Shown: one piece after another, positions 8,555 through 18,376 of the stretch | Numbering within the stretch: the first letter of the stretch is position 1 | How the letters are laid out: every line of letters begins with the position of its first letter | Source: Paenibacillus marchantiophytorum | GTDB taxonomy: Bacteria > Bacillota > Bacilli > Paenibacillales > NBRC-103111 | NCBI RefSeq assembly: GCF_014640555.1 | Contig: NZ_BMHE01000024.1 | Coordinates: 42,532-106,531, forward strand | DNA: 64,000 bases | Direction of reading: 5' to 3' | Position numbers and translations under genes: made by a program | Notes under the pieces: generated by a model | Database searches by the model: none | What the model was told of the DNA's origin: nothing | The model's input: only the letters and a program-made list of their open reading frames with translations

Positions 8555-11500
8555 TCACTTGGTTACTTTTACGAACATCGTATCACTGGATGTTTCTCCA
8601 GCGTAGTTAACAAGTTCACAACGATATTCATAGGTACCTACCTGTTTGTTACGGTTTATTGTTATTGCCGATTGGGCTAGCGGTGTGTGATCCGCAAGCG
8701 CTTGGATATCGATAAGAACCCCATTCTCGTACAAGCGATACGAGGTGCCATTCATTCCCCACCACATGTTCATGCTCACTTTGAAATTGCCGTCTTCGTC
8801 CCAGTTATCATTGGAAAGTACCGGTTTGGCCGGGACAGCTTGCGTAACGTTAACGGTCATAATATCGCTTCTCGTCGAGCCGAATCCATTGATAAGTTCG
8901 GCATAGTAACGGTATGTGCCATTCGGCTTGTAGGTAACTGACGTGACAGTTGATTGGGCATTTGGTGAATTGTCAGTGAGAATTTGGGTATCAATTAAGG
9001 CGTCATTTTCATATAACTTATACATTCTGCCGTTATTCCCCCACCACAGGTCCATTTTCACCTTGTAATTGCCGTCAAGAATGCCAGTGTCATAGCCATT
9101 GTCGTTCGACAGATCAGCTTTGGCTGGCGCACCGCTGCTTTTCGAAGAGATGTTATTCACGGTAGCCATTGCCGTACCTCTATTACCCGCAGCATCCGCA
9201 AATTCGAATGTAAAGCTGCCATTGTAAAAGAACGTGTAGGAGCTTGAACCACCGTTGTTCGTGATGGTAACCTGCTCATTTGGCGTAATGGTCGCTACAA
9301 CTCGATCATCCGTTGGCGTTGAACGGCTGTATGAAACCGTTGCTGTCGGAGCTGTCTTGTCGACAAGGCTAAGTATCGCTGGCTTGAACAAGGACGAATC
9401 TTTGGTTCCTCCGATTCCTGCTCCCCATTCTACCCATCCCTTGCGTCCCGCGCCGTCATTATCGTTCACAAGCAGGGACAAACTTAACAATCCGTCTTCC
9501 GGCTTGATAGATCCCAGATCATTCCAGGGGAGTGCGATTTCATAAATCGTGTTCTTGTTCGCTTCATCTCGTGAGACCTGTAACCTAGCGTTATCCATTA
9601 GCCCCGTAGAACCTCCTAACGGTGCCATCCAGCGGTACGCCTGCGGACCGTTGGGGGTAAGTGCAAACCCCATCTCATTCCATTTATCGCTTTCGCCCGG
9701 CATTCCGGAAGAAACTGCCAATTGGATGCTGTCGCCTTTCCACATATCGCCTTCCACATTGTTTTGCACGAACACGTCATCATGAATCTTTGCCGTTACG
9801 TACAAGTTGTTCTGGTCCCATGTGTACCAAACCTTCCCGCTTAAATCCCCTTGCCCGCCATACGTAGGCATCTTCACGGCGCCCTGGCTGAACAAATCGA
9901 TACTCGCAGAATCGTCTAAGGCATCGAGAATTCCATCAACCTGAATTGTTTTGTGATCCAAAGAAAGCATTTGAGCTGGTTGGATTACTTTCACTTTCCC
10001 TGCATACGTAAGCTTGCTTCCATCCGCAAAATTCATCTGCAAACTTATCGGAAATAGCTGATTATATGCCAGTTGCGGTAGTGGAAGCAGTACGCTTTGC
10101 TCAGCCCCCGGTGCAATAGCTTGATCATAGCTTTGCTGCCCTGACTGTACGCCGATTTGCCAATTAACATTGGTTAAACGCTTCTCAACAGCCCTCTGAT
10201 TGTGCACAATCATTTCTATCCAATCAGCGCCGTCTTTATAAATATGTCGAGCTGCGATACTCTGGGCGGATTCGACCAGGACAGATTCAGCTAACTTACC
10301 TACCTTTTTCCCATTCACGAGTACTGTGGCAAAAAAAGTTTTGCTGCTTGGTTCGGCATAACCAGGAAGAGAAATAACCCGCTCTTGGCGTGAGCCTGAT
10401 CCGGCCGTCAACTCGTACGAAGTTCCTTGAATATCAAAGCTGGCGGTCAAGCCCTCACTGGACGATGTAAGATTATCTACACGAAGTGTCAGGTCCACTT
10501 GATCATCCACAAATGTCCGATGCCCTTGCAGTGCGAACTTGCCTCCAGGCACCACTCCCGCTATGTTTCCTTTTACAAAGATGGGATTCCCCGTTAAGGT
10601 TACATACACCTTTCCATTTAGCGGTTCTAAGGTTTCTTCCTGTCCCATCATATCTGTGATGCTTACAGGCTGGTTCGTTGTGATAGTCACATCGGTCTTC
10701 GCCTGCGTCCACATGACATGGATGGGACCCTCTTGGCCTTGGAACGAATACCGATTAATCCCATTATCCGAATGCTGTTCATAAAACTGCTTATTGGTTA
10801 ACAAACGGTTCATAGTCGCTAACGAAACATAACCAGGTTTAGGGGTATAGCCCCCCTTTTCATCTGCTGGATTACGAATGAGGCCAAAATTATGCTCAGG
10901 TTCCTGCTTATCGGTGCCATCATTCATAAAGTCATACCAAAAGATTTTATCCACACCAGACGCAAGAGCGAGCACATACGTACGAATTAAATAGCTGGCT
11001 TGAGTTTGTTCATCAACGCTCCGTGGACCGATATGAGTCGGCCAGCCGATCTCTGTGATCCAGATTGGCTTGGATTGCCCGTTATTGTACCGTTTGATCA
11101 GAGCATCAAGCTTCCCAAGCTCTTCAACCAGTCCTTCGGGCGTTAACGGATAACGGTATGGATGAACCGAAATCGCATCCATATAAGACAATCCGCCTTG
11201 TTTAAACACCTCTTCCAGCCATTCCAAAGGAATCCCTGCCGTTGCTGCCCCAACAACAGTGACATCCGGGCGAATGCTTTTCACCGCTTCATACGTTTTT
11301 TTTAACATTTTGAAATAATAGTCCGGTCTGCTATCCGCAGGACCATCCCCATTATCCCCGTAGTTGGGAATATTATATTCGTTATAGACTTCAACCCAAG
11401 GAACTTGCGAGCCATAATGGTTCAAAACTTCCTGCGCATATCTTGCAAAGGCTGCTCTTCCCTCATCCGAATATGGGGTGCTGTTGTTGTCATAGAATTC

Positions 11501-13225
11501 ATCTCGGGACATAAGATCCATGAAAGGAGTAAGCGAATTTCGCTGAATGGCCTGCATGAATAAATCATGTTTCGGATAAAATCCATTGAATATGCCTTTT
11601 TTCAGCTCAACTTCTCCCCAAAAAGCGCTATCCCGCACATTTTTGCTACCTGCGTATTTCACCAGCGGTGCCAATTCCCGATTCCATTTAATAGCGAAAT
11701 GGGTTTGCACCCCGAATGGCGACTCATCTACGGAGGCTAAATTGAAATCAGAAAGCGACGCGAAAGTGGTTTCCGCCTTTTTGATGGCATTGCCATCTTT
11801 ATTGGCGGTAACGCTTAGACTGTAATAGCCTTTGGATGGAACAGGAATCTGCAGATTCAATTGATGATCCGTAACCGGCGTAATCCCAGATGAAACGCGT
11901 TCTCCCCACAGATTATGTACATCCCAGCTTACAGCATCACCCTTCGTCAACAGTTGGAAGGAAGGCCGTTCATTCCCCGTAAACACATTGCCTATCCGTG
12001 TCTGGCTAAGTTCCAAATCTGGTACAGGCACTTTAACACTCATGTCATCGATCCACAACGTACCGGCCAGTTTTCCGCTCTTCAAGTGACGTTTGGCCAG
12101 GAGTACATCGATCTTCTGGGCTGGACCGTGCCATTGCCCGTCATTAGCTCCGAAGAAATGACCATACTCTTTGCCACCATTAAACTGAGTCACAATCACC
12201 TGCTGCCAGTCGGATGTCGCAGACAAATCGATTCTTTGTTCATGCACCTGCCCCGTCGAATCCGTCAACCTAAGCCGGATCGCGGTTAGATCATCCGTTT
12301 TCGTCCAGAAGGAAAGCTTCTTCATGTCCATCGTCGGGACATTTCGGCGTGGCAAAAACCGATTCATGCTCACGTAGGAGCCGCCGCCATTAAAATCCCC
12401 GACTAGCTTACCCGAATGACCGTCAGACTTGTATATCGTACTATCGAGCGTAAACTCCCCTGCCGCTCCGGGAACTTCATCACCCCTGTAAAGATTCCAG
12501 CCTTCATCTTCACTTGCAAAGCTCCCAATAGCCACATCCGGGAACAATTCATACGCTGGCACCGCCACTTTCGCTTGGATATCGTCAAACCAAACTGTAG
12601 CGCTTAATTTGCCGCTTTTGAGGTGGCGCTTCGCTACCAGCAAATCAATTCTCCGAACAGGAGATTGCCAGCTTCCGTCATTAGCGCCAGACCAATGCGC
12701 ATATTCTAGACCACCATTAAATTGAGACACAGTCACCTGCTGCCAATTGGAAGTCGGTTGCAAATTAAGTCTTTGGTCGTGCACCTGACCCGAATCGTCG
12801 GTTACCCGGAGGCGTAATGCGTTGGCATCCTGCGTCTTCACCCAGAAGGACAGTTCACGCAAGTCAATAGGCTGCTCACTTCGTGAGAAAAGTCGGTTCA
12901 TTGCCACATAGCTGCCACCATTTTGAAAGTCCGCACTCACTTTCATGGCGTTATTCCCCGATCTGAACACAGTCTCGTCGCGCTTCAGTTCCCCTAGCGC
13001 ACCTGGAAACTCGACGCCCAAATAGAGCCCCCACTTGTCATCATTACTTTCGAAATCGCCAAGCGTCATGTCTTGAATGACTTCTCCCTCGCCGGCAGCG
13101 ATCGCAGTTCCTTCGTTAAAGCCATGAAACCCAAATGAAGTTACAGCTAGCAAACAAACAAAAAGTAAACCTATTGATCCTGTTCCCCACCGCTTGCTGC
13201 TTCTCACGCATTTCTCAAAAAACAT
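8555..13225 (-). CDS. Very large secreted multimodular glycosidase (GH39-like clan GH-A barrel with CBM9 and fn3-like tails)
   Basis: A 1556-residue secreted protein. Approximate order: signal peptide 1-44; two tandem, clearly homologous jelly-roll-like modules at 50-220 and 225-400, each with NGGSYV.MNR, an NDG..Q/W.GP-type segment and AKRHLKSGKL; a linker domain 400-495; a clan GH-A TIM barrel about 500-830, with acid/base Glu about 616 in EVYNEYN and nucleophile Glu about 725 in PIWITEIGWPTH; beta-rich domains to 1085; a CBM9-like domain 1090-1285 starting KTIQVDGILDALDD; an Ig-like stretch; and two ChiA_N/fn3-like repeats at 1370-1465 and 1467-1556 with WWG.NG..Y.LYEN. The barrel most resembles GH39-type enzymes, but the family is uncertain. 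It should act outside the cell on a plant polysaccharide, ahead of the adjacent importer. Confidence 0.85.
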   Translation of the reverse strand: MFFEKCVRSSKRWGTGSIGLLFVCLLAVTSFGFHGFNEGTAIAAGEGEVIQDMTLGDFESNDDKWGLYLGVEFPGALGELKRDETVFRSGNNAMKVSADFQNGGSYVAMNRLFSRSEQPIDLRELSFWVKTQDANALRLRVTDDSGQVHDQRLNLQPTSNWQQVTVSQFNGGLEYAHWSGANDGSWQSPVRRIDLLVAKRHLKSGKLSATVWFDDIQAKVAVPAYELFPDVAIGSFASEDEGWNLYRGDEVPGAAGEFTLDSTIYKSDGHSGKLVGDFNGGGSYVSMNRFLPRRNVPTMDMKKLSFWTKTDDLTAIRLRLTDSTGQVHEQRIDLSATSDWQQVIVTQFNGGKEYGHFFGANDGQWHGPAQKIDVLLAKRHLKSGKLAGTLWIDDMSVKVPVPDLELSQTRIGNVFTGNERPSFQLLTKGDAVSWDVHNLWGERVSSGITPVTDHQLNLQIPVPSKGYYSLSVTANKDGNAIKKAETTFASLSDFNLASVDESPFGVQTHFAIKWNRELAPLVKYAGSKNVRDSAFWGEVELKKGIFNGFYPKHDLFMQAIQRNSLTPFMDLMSRDEFYDNNSTPYSDEGRAAFARYAQEVLNHYGSQVPWVEVYNEYNIPNYGDNGDGPADSRPDYYFKMLKKTYEAVKSIRPDVTVVGAATAGIPLEWLEEVFKQGGLSYMDAISVHPYRYPLTPEGLVEELGKLDALIKRYNNGQSKPIWITEIGWPTHIGPRSVDEQTQASYLIRTYVLALASGVDKIFWYDFMNDGTDKQEPEHNFGLIRNPADEKGGYTPKPGYVSLATMNRLLTNKQFYEQHSDNGINRYSFQGQEGPIHVMWTQAKTDVTITTNQPVSITDMMGQEETLEPLNGKVYVTLTGNPIFVKGNIAGVVPGGKFALQGHRTFVDDQVDLTLRVDNLTSSSEGLTASFDIQGTSYELTAGSGSRQERVISLPGYAEPSSKTFFATVLVNGKKVGKLAESVLVESAQSIAARHIYKDGADWIEMIVHNQRAVEKRLTNVNWQIGVQSGQQSYDQAIAPGAEQSVLLPLPQLAYNQLFPISLQMNFADGSKLTYAGKVKVIQPAQMLSLDHKTIQVDGILDALDDSASIDLFSQGAVKMPTYGGQGDLSGKVWYTWDQNNLYVTAKIHDDVFVQNNVEGDMWKGDSIQLAVSSGMPGESDKWNEMGFALTPNGPQAYRWMAPLGGSTGLMDNARLQVSRDEANKNTIYEIALPWNDLGSIKPEDGLLSLSLLVNDNDGAGRKGWVEWGAGIGGTKDSSLFKPAILSLVDKTAPTATVSYSRSTPTDDRVVATITPNEQVTITNNGGSSSYTFFYNGSFTFEFADAAGNRGTAMATVNNISSKSSGAPAKADLSNDNGYDTGILDGNYKVKMDLWWGNNGRMYKLYENDALIDTQILTDNSPNAQSTVTSVTYKPNGTYRYYAELINGFGSTRSDIMTVNVTQAVPAKPVLSNDNWDEDGNFKVSMNMWWGMNGTSYRLYENGVLIDIQALADHTPLAQSAITINRNKQVGTYEYRCELVNYAGETSSDTMFVKVTK

Positions 13226-13268
13226 TTCATCCCCTCCTTCATTTTTAACTAAATCGACAAATTCATTG

Positions 13269-13282
13269 TGAATGCGGTTTCA
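13269..13282. promoter_or_regulatory. Candidate catabolite-response element (CcpA site)
   Basis: TGAATGCGGTTTCA matches the consensus TGNAANCGNWNNCA at all but one fixed position. It lies 44 bases upstream of the start of the 1556-residue glycosidase gene, where CcpA could block transcription of the operon in the presence of preferred sugars. Confidence 0.5.
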
Positions 13283-13486
13283 TTTGTCAGTTTAATTTTA
13301 CCTGTTTAAGGGAGGTTCATTAATGAGATGATTTCAAGATTTATGTTTGATTTTTTCTGGACTTGTCGAATAGAACCTCCTCATTCACATTTCTTCTTGT
13401 TCACTGCTTAATATTACTTGAATATCCAAAACACTTGAATGCGTTGAATTCAAGAATTTGGTTGAATTTTTTTGGTTCTTGTTCCA

Positions 13487-14407
13487 CTATTTCACATTTT
13501 CCTTTTCGTAAGTCCTATTGCGCGACTGTTTTGAAATTAACAGAATGCCCAAGAGAACAAAGACAATACCTATCGCATGATACCAATAAAACGTTTCCTT
13601 TAAAATAAAGCATGAAACAGTAACGGCACTGATTGGCATCACCCCCGTAAAAACGGCAGCGGTTCCTCCTGGAATTTTTTTTATTCCCTCGTTCATCAGA
13701 AGGACGGCCAGTACGGTTACAATAATCCCTGAATAGGTTACAAGTCCCCAGTCCACTAGAGAAACAGTGGTAAAGTCAAATTGTCTAGCTTCATAGAGCG
13801 CAAACGGTAGAAACATCAGTGCCCCGAACGTAATAATACATGTACAGATCGCCAATGAGCTGAGCTCTTTTGAAATCATTTTGCTGCATGTCAAGAAAAC
13901 CCCTTCTCCGATAACCGCAAGGAGTACCAGCAGATTGCCAAACAACTCATGCATAGACCAATTTGAATTACTTACGTTGCCAAATACATTGATGACGATC
14001 GTCCCGATTACCGAAAGTATAATTCCGCCGATCTGATTCCAAGCCAATTTCTCCTTTAGAAAGTAGTAAGAAATAATTCCAACAACCGCCGGAGTTACAC
14101 TGGTAATTATTCCGCTCTCAATACCCGTAGTGAGTTTTAACCCATACATGAGAAAAACGCTAAAAAGAAACACACCAAGCAACGCCTGCAACAACATGAT
14201 GAGCAGATCTCTACCTTTGACTTTCGGAATACGTTTTTCACGATAGATAAGTAAGACAATAAAAATGGATGCCCCTATGAACAATCTCATTTCCGACACC
14301 AAAAATACCGGGAAATGTGCAGTGAGAATTTTATTCAGCGAAACGAAACTTCCTACAATCATCATAGCCACTGTGATTTTAAAGTATGCTTGTACACGTT
14401 CAGACAT
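13487..14407 (-). CDS. EamA/DMT-family transporter
   Basis: A 306-residue integral membrane protein with ten hydrophobic segments in two EamA repeats. The typical ALLGVFLFSVFLMYGLKLT and TPAVVGIISYYFLKEKLAWNQ segments occur in the first half, and FTGVMPISAVTVSCFILKE in the second. Members export metabolites or amino acids, and the substrate is unknown. The start at 14407 (MSERVQAYF) has AGGGGAG seven bases upstream; a longer frame to 14503 would run through the regulatory region. It is divergent from the LysR gene at 14534, which very probably controls it. Confidence 0.9.
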   Translation of the reverse strand: MSERVQAYFKITVAMMIVGSFVSLNKILTAHFPVFLVSEMRLFIGASIFIVLLIYREKRIPKVKGRDLLIMLLQALLGVFLFSVFLMYGLKLTTGIESGIITSVTPAVVGIISYYFLKEKLAWNQIGGIILSVIGTIVINVFGNVSNSNWSMHELFGNLLVLLAVIGEGVFLTCSKMISKELSSLAICTCIITFGALMFLPFALYEARQFDFTTVSLVDWGLVTYSGIIVTVLAVLLMNEGIKKIPGGTAAVFTGVMPISAVTVSCFILKETFYWYHAIGIVFVLLGILLISKQSRNRTYEKENVK

Positions 14408-14444
14408 CATTTTCTCCCCTATCGTTGAATTACTATCTTGTCCA

Positions 14445-14470
14445 ATACCTATTATAGGTTTAAAGTATTG
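14445..14470. promoter_or_regulatory. Nested inverted repeat between DMT transporter and lysR genes (likely LysR operator)
   Basis: The inner perfect repeat ACCTAT-T-ATAGGT occupies 14447-14459, within an outer pair AATAC/GTATT at 14445-14449 and 14466-14470. The T-N11-A-like spacing and its location in the short divergent intergenic region suit a LysR-family binding site. Confidence 0.5.
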
Positions 14471-14533
14471 ATTAGAAAAATGAATAATTATCATCATTAA
14501 CATGAAAAAAATCGATATATGGGAGCTATCTTT

Positions 14534-15424
14534 ATGTCACTTACCAAGTTTGAGATTTTCCGTACCGTTGTTGAAATAGGGAATCTAACCAAAGCGTCTG
14601 AAACACTAAACCTCTCTCAATCTGCCGTCAGTCACGCGATTTCAAGCCTTGAATCTGAACTTGGATTTAAGCTTTTAATGCGCGGGCGCTTCGGAGTCAA
14701 ACTAACAGATAACGGGGAACGCATATTACGACATGTCCATAGCCTATTACAGGTTCATGAACATTTGAAGCAGGAGGCAGCCGAAATTAATAAACTTGAA
14801 ACAGGGACCTTACGCATCGGTAGTTTCAGCAGTGTAACGACGCAATGGCTGCCTCAAATCATGATGCGCTTCCAACAGCTTCATCCCTCAATCGAATTAA
14901 TATTAGCAGAAGGTGACTACAACACAATTGAACAATGGATAGTAAATGGTACTGTTGATCTTGGTTTCGTTTCCTTACCTACCTCTGAAGCATTAGAAGT
15001 CATTCCCCTGCGAAAAGATGGCATGTTGTGTATTGTATCGAATCAACACCCTCTTCATGCACAAAAAAACATTGGATTAGAACAACTGTCCAAAGAGCCA
15101 TTCATCATTCAGAAAGCAGGATGTGATAAGGAAGTACGCATGATATTTAAAGAAAGTGGTTTCAGACTTAACGTGAAATTCGAAGTTAGTGACGTGCATG
15201 CCATAATTGCAATGGTACAAAGCGGCCTTGGAATCAGCATTATTCCTGAAATGCTTCTTCCAAGACTACCCGAGAACATAAGTGCACTGCGGTTAGAAAG
15301 GGAATACTATCGCACAATTGGACTTGCGACCTCCTCTTTAACAACCACCGCTCCAGCTGCCAGAAAGTTTATTGAGACTGCGAAAGAATGGCATAAATTC
15401 ATGAAGTTATCTGAGTCTCTCTGA
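14534..15424 (+). CDS. LysR-family transcriptional regulator
   Basis: A 296-residue regulator. The N-terminal winged HTH reads FEIFRTVVEIGNLTKASETL followed by NLSQSAVSHAISSLESELG. The effector domain begins near residue 90 with LRIGSFSSVTTQWLP and contains IAMVQSGLGISIIPE. The ATG at 14534 has GGAG nine bases upstream and is preferred to the one at 14519. It is divergent from the DMT exporter gene, its probable target. Its last 18 bases overlap the end of the convergent kinase gene at 15407, with no terminator between them. Confidence 0.95.
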   Translation: MSLTKFEIFRTVVEIGNLTKASETLNLSQSAVSHAISSLESELGFKLLMRGRFGVKLTDNGERILRHVHSLLQVHEHLKQEAAEINKLETGTLRIGSFSSVTTQWLPQIMMRFQQLHPSIELILAEGDYNTIEQWIVNGTVDLGFVSLPTSEALEVIPLRKDGMLCIVSNQHPLHAQKNIGLEQLSKEPFIIQKAGCDKEVRMIFKESGFRLNVKFEVSDVHAIIAMVQSGLGISIIPEMLLPRLPENISALRLEREYYRTIGLATSSLTTTAPAARKFIETAKEWHKFMKLSESL

Positions 15425-17215
15425 ACCTGCTGTCCTTGGCACAGTCACCTTGATGATCGTTCCTTTTGCCTGCTTGCTATAAATTCTCAAACCGAATCCT
15501 TCACCAAAATACACCTTCAAGCGCTGATGAACGTTAACGATGCCAATTCTCGTCCCTGATTTAATGCCATTTGCTTGCGCGAGCTCAGCCTTGAGCTCCA
15601 ACCACCGTTCATAAGCAATCCCTGGCCCGTTGTCCGCAACGATGATAGCGATGTTGTTGCCGAATGCATAAGCACGTATCCGAATCCATACGGGGCCGCT
15701 TTGTTGTTCTACACCATGAATGATGGCATTCTCAACCAACGGTTGCAAGCTCAATCTCACAATCATGCAAGATCGAATATGTTCTGGCAGCTCAATGTGA
15801 ACATTCAACCGTTTACCGTGACGGAGCTTCTGAATAGATACGTAGTGACGCACGTTATCGATTTCCTCTGCTAATGTTACAAACTCATCGACCGAGTTGA
15901 CAATGTATCGGAACAGATTCGCCAACATTTCAACCGTGTGCGCAATCCTTTCATTTTTATCAATTACGGCCATCATGCGAACCATTTCTAGACTATTGTA
16001 AAGGAAGTGCGGATGAATATTCGCCTGCAGCGCTGCAAATTCAGCTTCTTTTTTCTTTTGCTCCGCAAGATGCATTTTGGTTAGCAGCTGTTTAATACCG
16101 GTGATAATATCCGTGTAACTCGAACGTTGAGGCCAATATCGGATATGGCTTTTAATCAATGCTTTCGTAGATGGTTGATCCATGGATACACTAGCAGTTA
16201 TTCTCCTTAACTCTACAATAAGCATGGAAATCCTCGATGTAATTACATAAGCACCACCCGTTACTGCCAAAATACTACTGATGGACACGAAGAGGATAAT
16301 TGCCTTAAGCCCTTCTGTATAACCGAGCAAAAATTTATGGGAAACCACATTCATGATTTTCCATTTCGAATATTCAGAAGTTACGAATGTGACCACTTTT
16401 TTATCTCCATTTATCTCTACATTGTAACTCCCCTGATCACCTTGAGAATTTAAATGAGCCAATTCCGTCTGCTGCAACATATGTCCCGTCAAGTCGGGCC
16501 TATTGGTGTAATAAGCAATCCGATCTTGGTCGTCTACAACAACCATGACCCCCTTTTCGGGCCAATTCACTTTGCTGCACAGTTCTTCAATAAGCGATTG
16601 ATTCATATCGATTTCAAGCACGGCCAACTGCCCGCTTCCCTCTAAATCGGAAATTTTCCGCATATATGAAAAATCGTATGCACTCCCCCCAATCGTAGTG
16701 GTTTGCTGGCCATTCTCATTACGATGAATGCCGAACCATTGGACCATTTCATTGGAAGTTGCAAACTGTTTATAGGTGTTAAAATGCGTATAGCTGTTTT
16801 GCAAATACAAGTTTTGTTCTAAAAAACGAGAGTACACATTACCGTAGTTGTCCAAAACGATAATATTGTTAAGATGTTTATTAGCTCTTGCAATATTATC
16901 GATCAGCAATTGAATACTCTTCTCCTCGTAGCCTCCAAGCTTCGTTTTTTGCGCATCAAGTGTTCTTAACTGTTGAATGTCGACATGCGTATAAATGAGC
17001 ATGCTGGCATTTTCAACCTGATTGAACACGCCATCGATATTTTCTTTGACCTGCTGCAGAATATTCATCGAGTAAGCACTTGTCTGTTCGTGAATCAGCC
17101 TCGCTGAAGCATTAAATGCAATGACCCCCACAATGATGATAGGCAGTAAAGAAATGGCAAGTACAAGCCAAAACAAATAGTAGGACTTGAGTTTTAATCG
17201 ATTTCTAATTTTCAA
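15407..17215 (-). CDS. YesM-type sensor histidine kinase without an adjacent response regulator
   Basis: A 602-residue membrane kinase: membrane span about 13-33, a large extracytoplasmic sensor domain (about 35-290), a second span near 295-320, then a His_kinase domain with phospho-acceptor in HPHFLYNSLEMVR and a HATPase_c domain with LQPLVENAIIHGVE and VADNGPGI. It should sense an extracellular sugar signal. The start is TTG with GGGGGAT upstream. The usual YesN partner is missing on both sides. The closest unpaired regulator in the window is at 2018-3625, about 12 kb away. The 3' end overlaps the convergent lysR gene by 18 bases. Confidence 0.93.
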   Translation of the reverse strand: MKIRNRLKLKSYYLFWLVLAISLLPIIIVGVIAFNASARLIHEQTSAYSMNILQQVKENIDGVFNQVENASMLIYTHVDIQQLRTLDAQKTKLGGYEEKSIQLLIDNIARANKHLNNIIVLDNYGNVYSRFLEQNLYLQNSYTHFNTYKQFATSNEMVQWFGIHRNENGQQTTTIGGSAYDFSYMRKISDLEGSGQLAVLEIDMNQSLIEELCSKVNWPEKGVMVVVDDQDRIAYYTNRPDLTGHMLQQTELAHLNSQGDQGSYNVEINGDKKVVTFVTSEYSKWKIMNVVSHKFLLGYTEGLKAIILFVSISSILAVTGGAYVITSRISMLIVELRRITASVSMDQPSTKALIKSHIRYWPQRSSYTDIITGIKQLLTKMHLAEQKKKEAEFAALQANIHPHFLYNSLEMVRMMAVIDKNERIAHTVEMLANLFRYIVNSVDEFVTLAEEIDNVRHYVSIQKLRHGKRLNVHIELPEHIRSCMIVRLSLQPLVENAIIHGVEQQSGPVWIRIRAYAFGNNIAIIVADNGPGIAYERWLELKAELAQANGIKSGTRIGIVNVHQRLKVYFGEGFGLRIYSKQAKGTIIKVTVPRTAGSERLR

Positions 17216-17335
17216 AATATCCCCCTTATTTTCCCATTTTTTTTCTAAAGGAGTTCAAAAAGAGAACGTTCCCTTACCTTCGCTTGGGTTACGTCCTCTA
17301 CTTAAACTACAATCTCATATTAAAATAAAGCTTTC

Positions 17336-18376
17336 TTATTCGGTGAAAGGACTTTCTAAGAGGGTTATTTCATTTGTGTTAGGATTTAATTCTACTTTTC
17401 CCCCAAGAGGTAAGATTAATTTGGGATCTGTATGACCAAAGTCAAAATCAACAACTATCGGTAAATGATCCATACCGAACTCACCTTTTATGACATTCAC
17501 TATGATCTCATTGAGCATTAGGTTTTCTTCTGGCGTGTAATCTTTCGCTCTTCCAAACATGATCCCTTTTATTTTCGAGAATATTCCTTGCATACCATAA
17601 TTACGCAGCATGTACCCAACTTGCATGGGGGAAGGTTTTTCTTCGGATGTTTCGAAAAATAAAACTTTATCATGCCAGAAAGATTCATTTGCCCAATAAA
17701 CAGTCGATTTCATAAATTCTAACACTTCGATACATCCGCCCCACAAATACCCTTGCTCCACCGAGTTTCCCTGTAAAAACGACCATCCATTATCGTTTTC
17801 ACTAAATTCCTCACACTGGCCCAATGTATCGAGTTGACCCCAATCTTTATATCCATTTGACCATTTCTCAAAGGGAGAGTATTTGTAAGGAAATTGATTT
17901 AATAATAAAATCGATTTCAAATGCTCGGTATGTTCTGATGGAAGATGCTTAATCTGAGCTAGCCCTGCCATAATAGAAGGTCCATAAAATGTAACCATGC
18001 CTAACTGGTTCAAATACGTTAAAAAGGTTGTAGCATCTGAAAAACCCATAATAAATTTCGGATTGTTGAGAATCAATTCAGTATCTAGAAATGGTAAAAT
18101 TCTGATGGATTCATCTCCGCCAATGGAAGTAATAATTCCATCTATTTGATCGTCTTTGAAACAATCGTTGATATCTTTTGCTCGAAGTTGTGGATTCCCG
18201 TATAAATCATCTGGAGACATTCTAGCAGTTGGCATTTCAACAATTTCAAATCCCATAACTTCTTGCAAGTTTCTTAATCCAAGCTCATAGATATCAGGAA
18301 ACAAATATGGCAATCCACTTGAAGGTGATATGATTGCAATCCTTGAACCTGGCATTATTCTTTTAGGTTTTTTCAT
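17336..18376 (-). CDS. S66-family peptidase (LD-carboxypeptidase/MccF-like)
   Basis: A 346-residue cytoplasmic protein with the S66 architecture: IAIISPSSGLP start, DGIITSIGGDES, catalytic Ser about 113 in IMGFSDATTF, GPSIMAGLAQ, then a C-terminal domain with GGCIEVLEFM and VLFFETSEE. Relatives cleave the LD-tetrapeptide of recycled peptidoglycan, or peptide-nucleotide antibiotics (MccF). The length and lack of a signal peptide fit both. The ATG at 18376 follows GGGAGG by eight bases and is preferred over the upstream in-frame ATG. It stands alone between regulators and a repeat-rich gap, with no functional link to neighbours. Confidence 0.9.
   Translation of the reverse strand: MKKPKRIMPGSRIAIISPSSGLPYLFPDIYELGLRNLQEVMGFEIVEMPTARMSPDDLYGNPQLRAKDINDCFKDDQIDGIITSIGGDESIRILPFLDTELILNNPKFIMGFSDATTFLTYLNQLGMVTFYGPSIMAGLAQIKHLPSEHTEHLKSILLLNQFPYKYSPFEKWSNGYKDWGQLDTLGQCEEFSENDNGWSFLQGNSVEQGYLWGGCIEVLEFMKSTVYWANESFWHDKVLFFETSEEKPSPMQVGYMLRNYGMQGIFSKIKGIMFGRAKDYTPEENLMLNEIIVNVIKGEFGMDHLPIVVDFDFGHTDPKLILPLGGKVELNPNTNEITLLESPFTE

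Noticed and set aside
13440..13485. AATTCAA/TTGAATT hairpin with T-run as terminator of the DMT gene
   Set aside because: The T-run is on the plus-strand side, while the gene is transcribed on the minus strand and no plus gene ends there.
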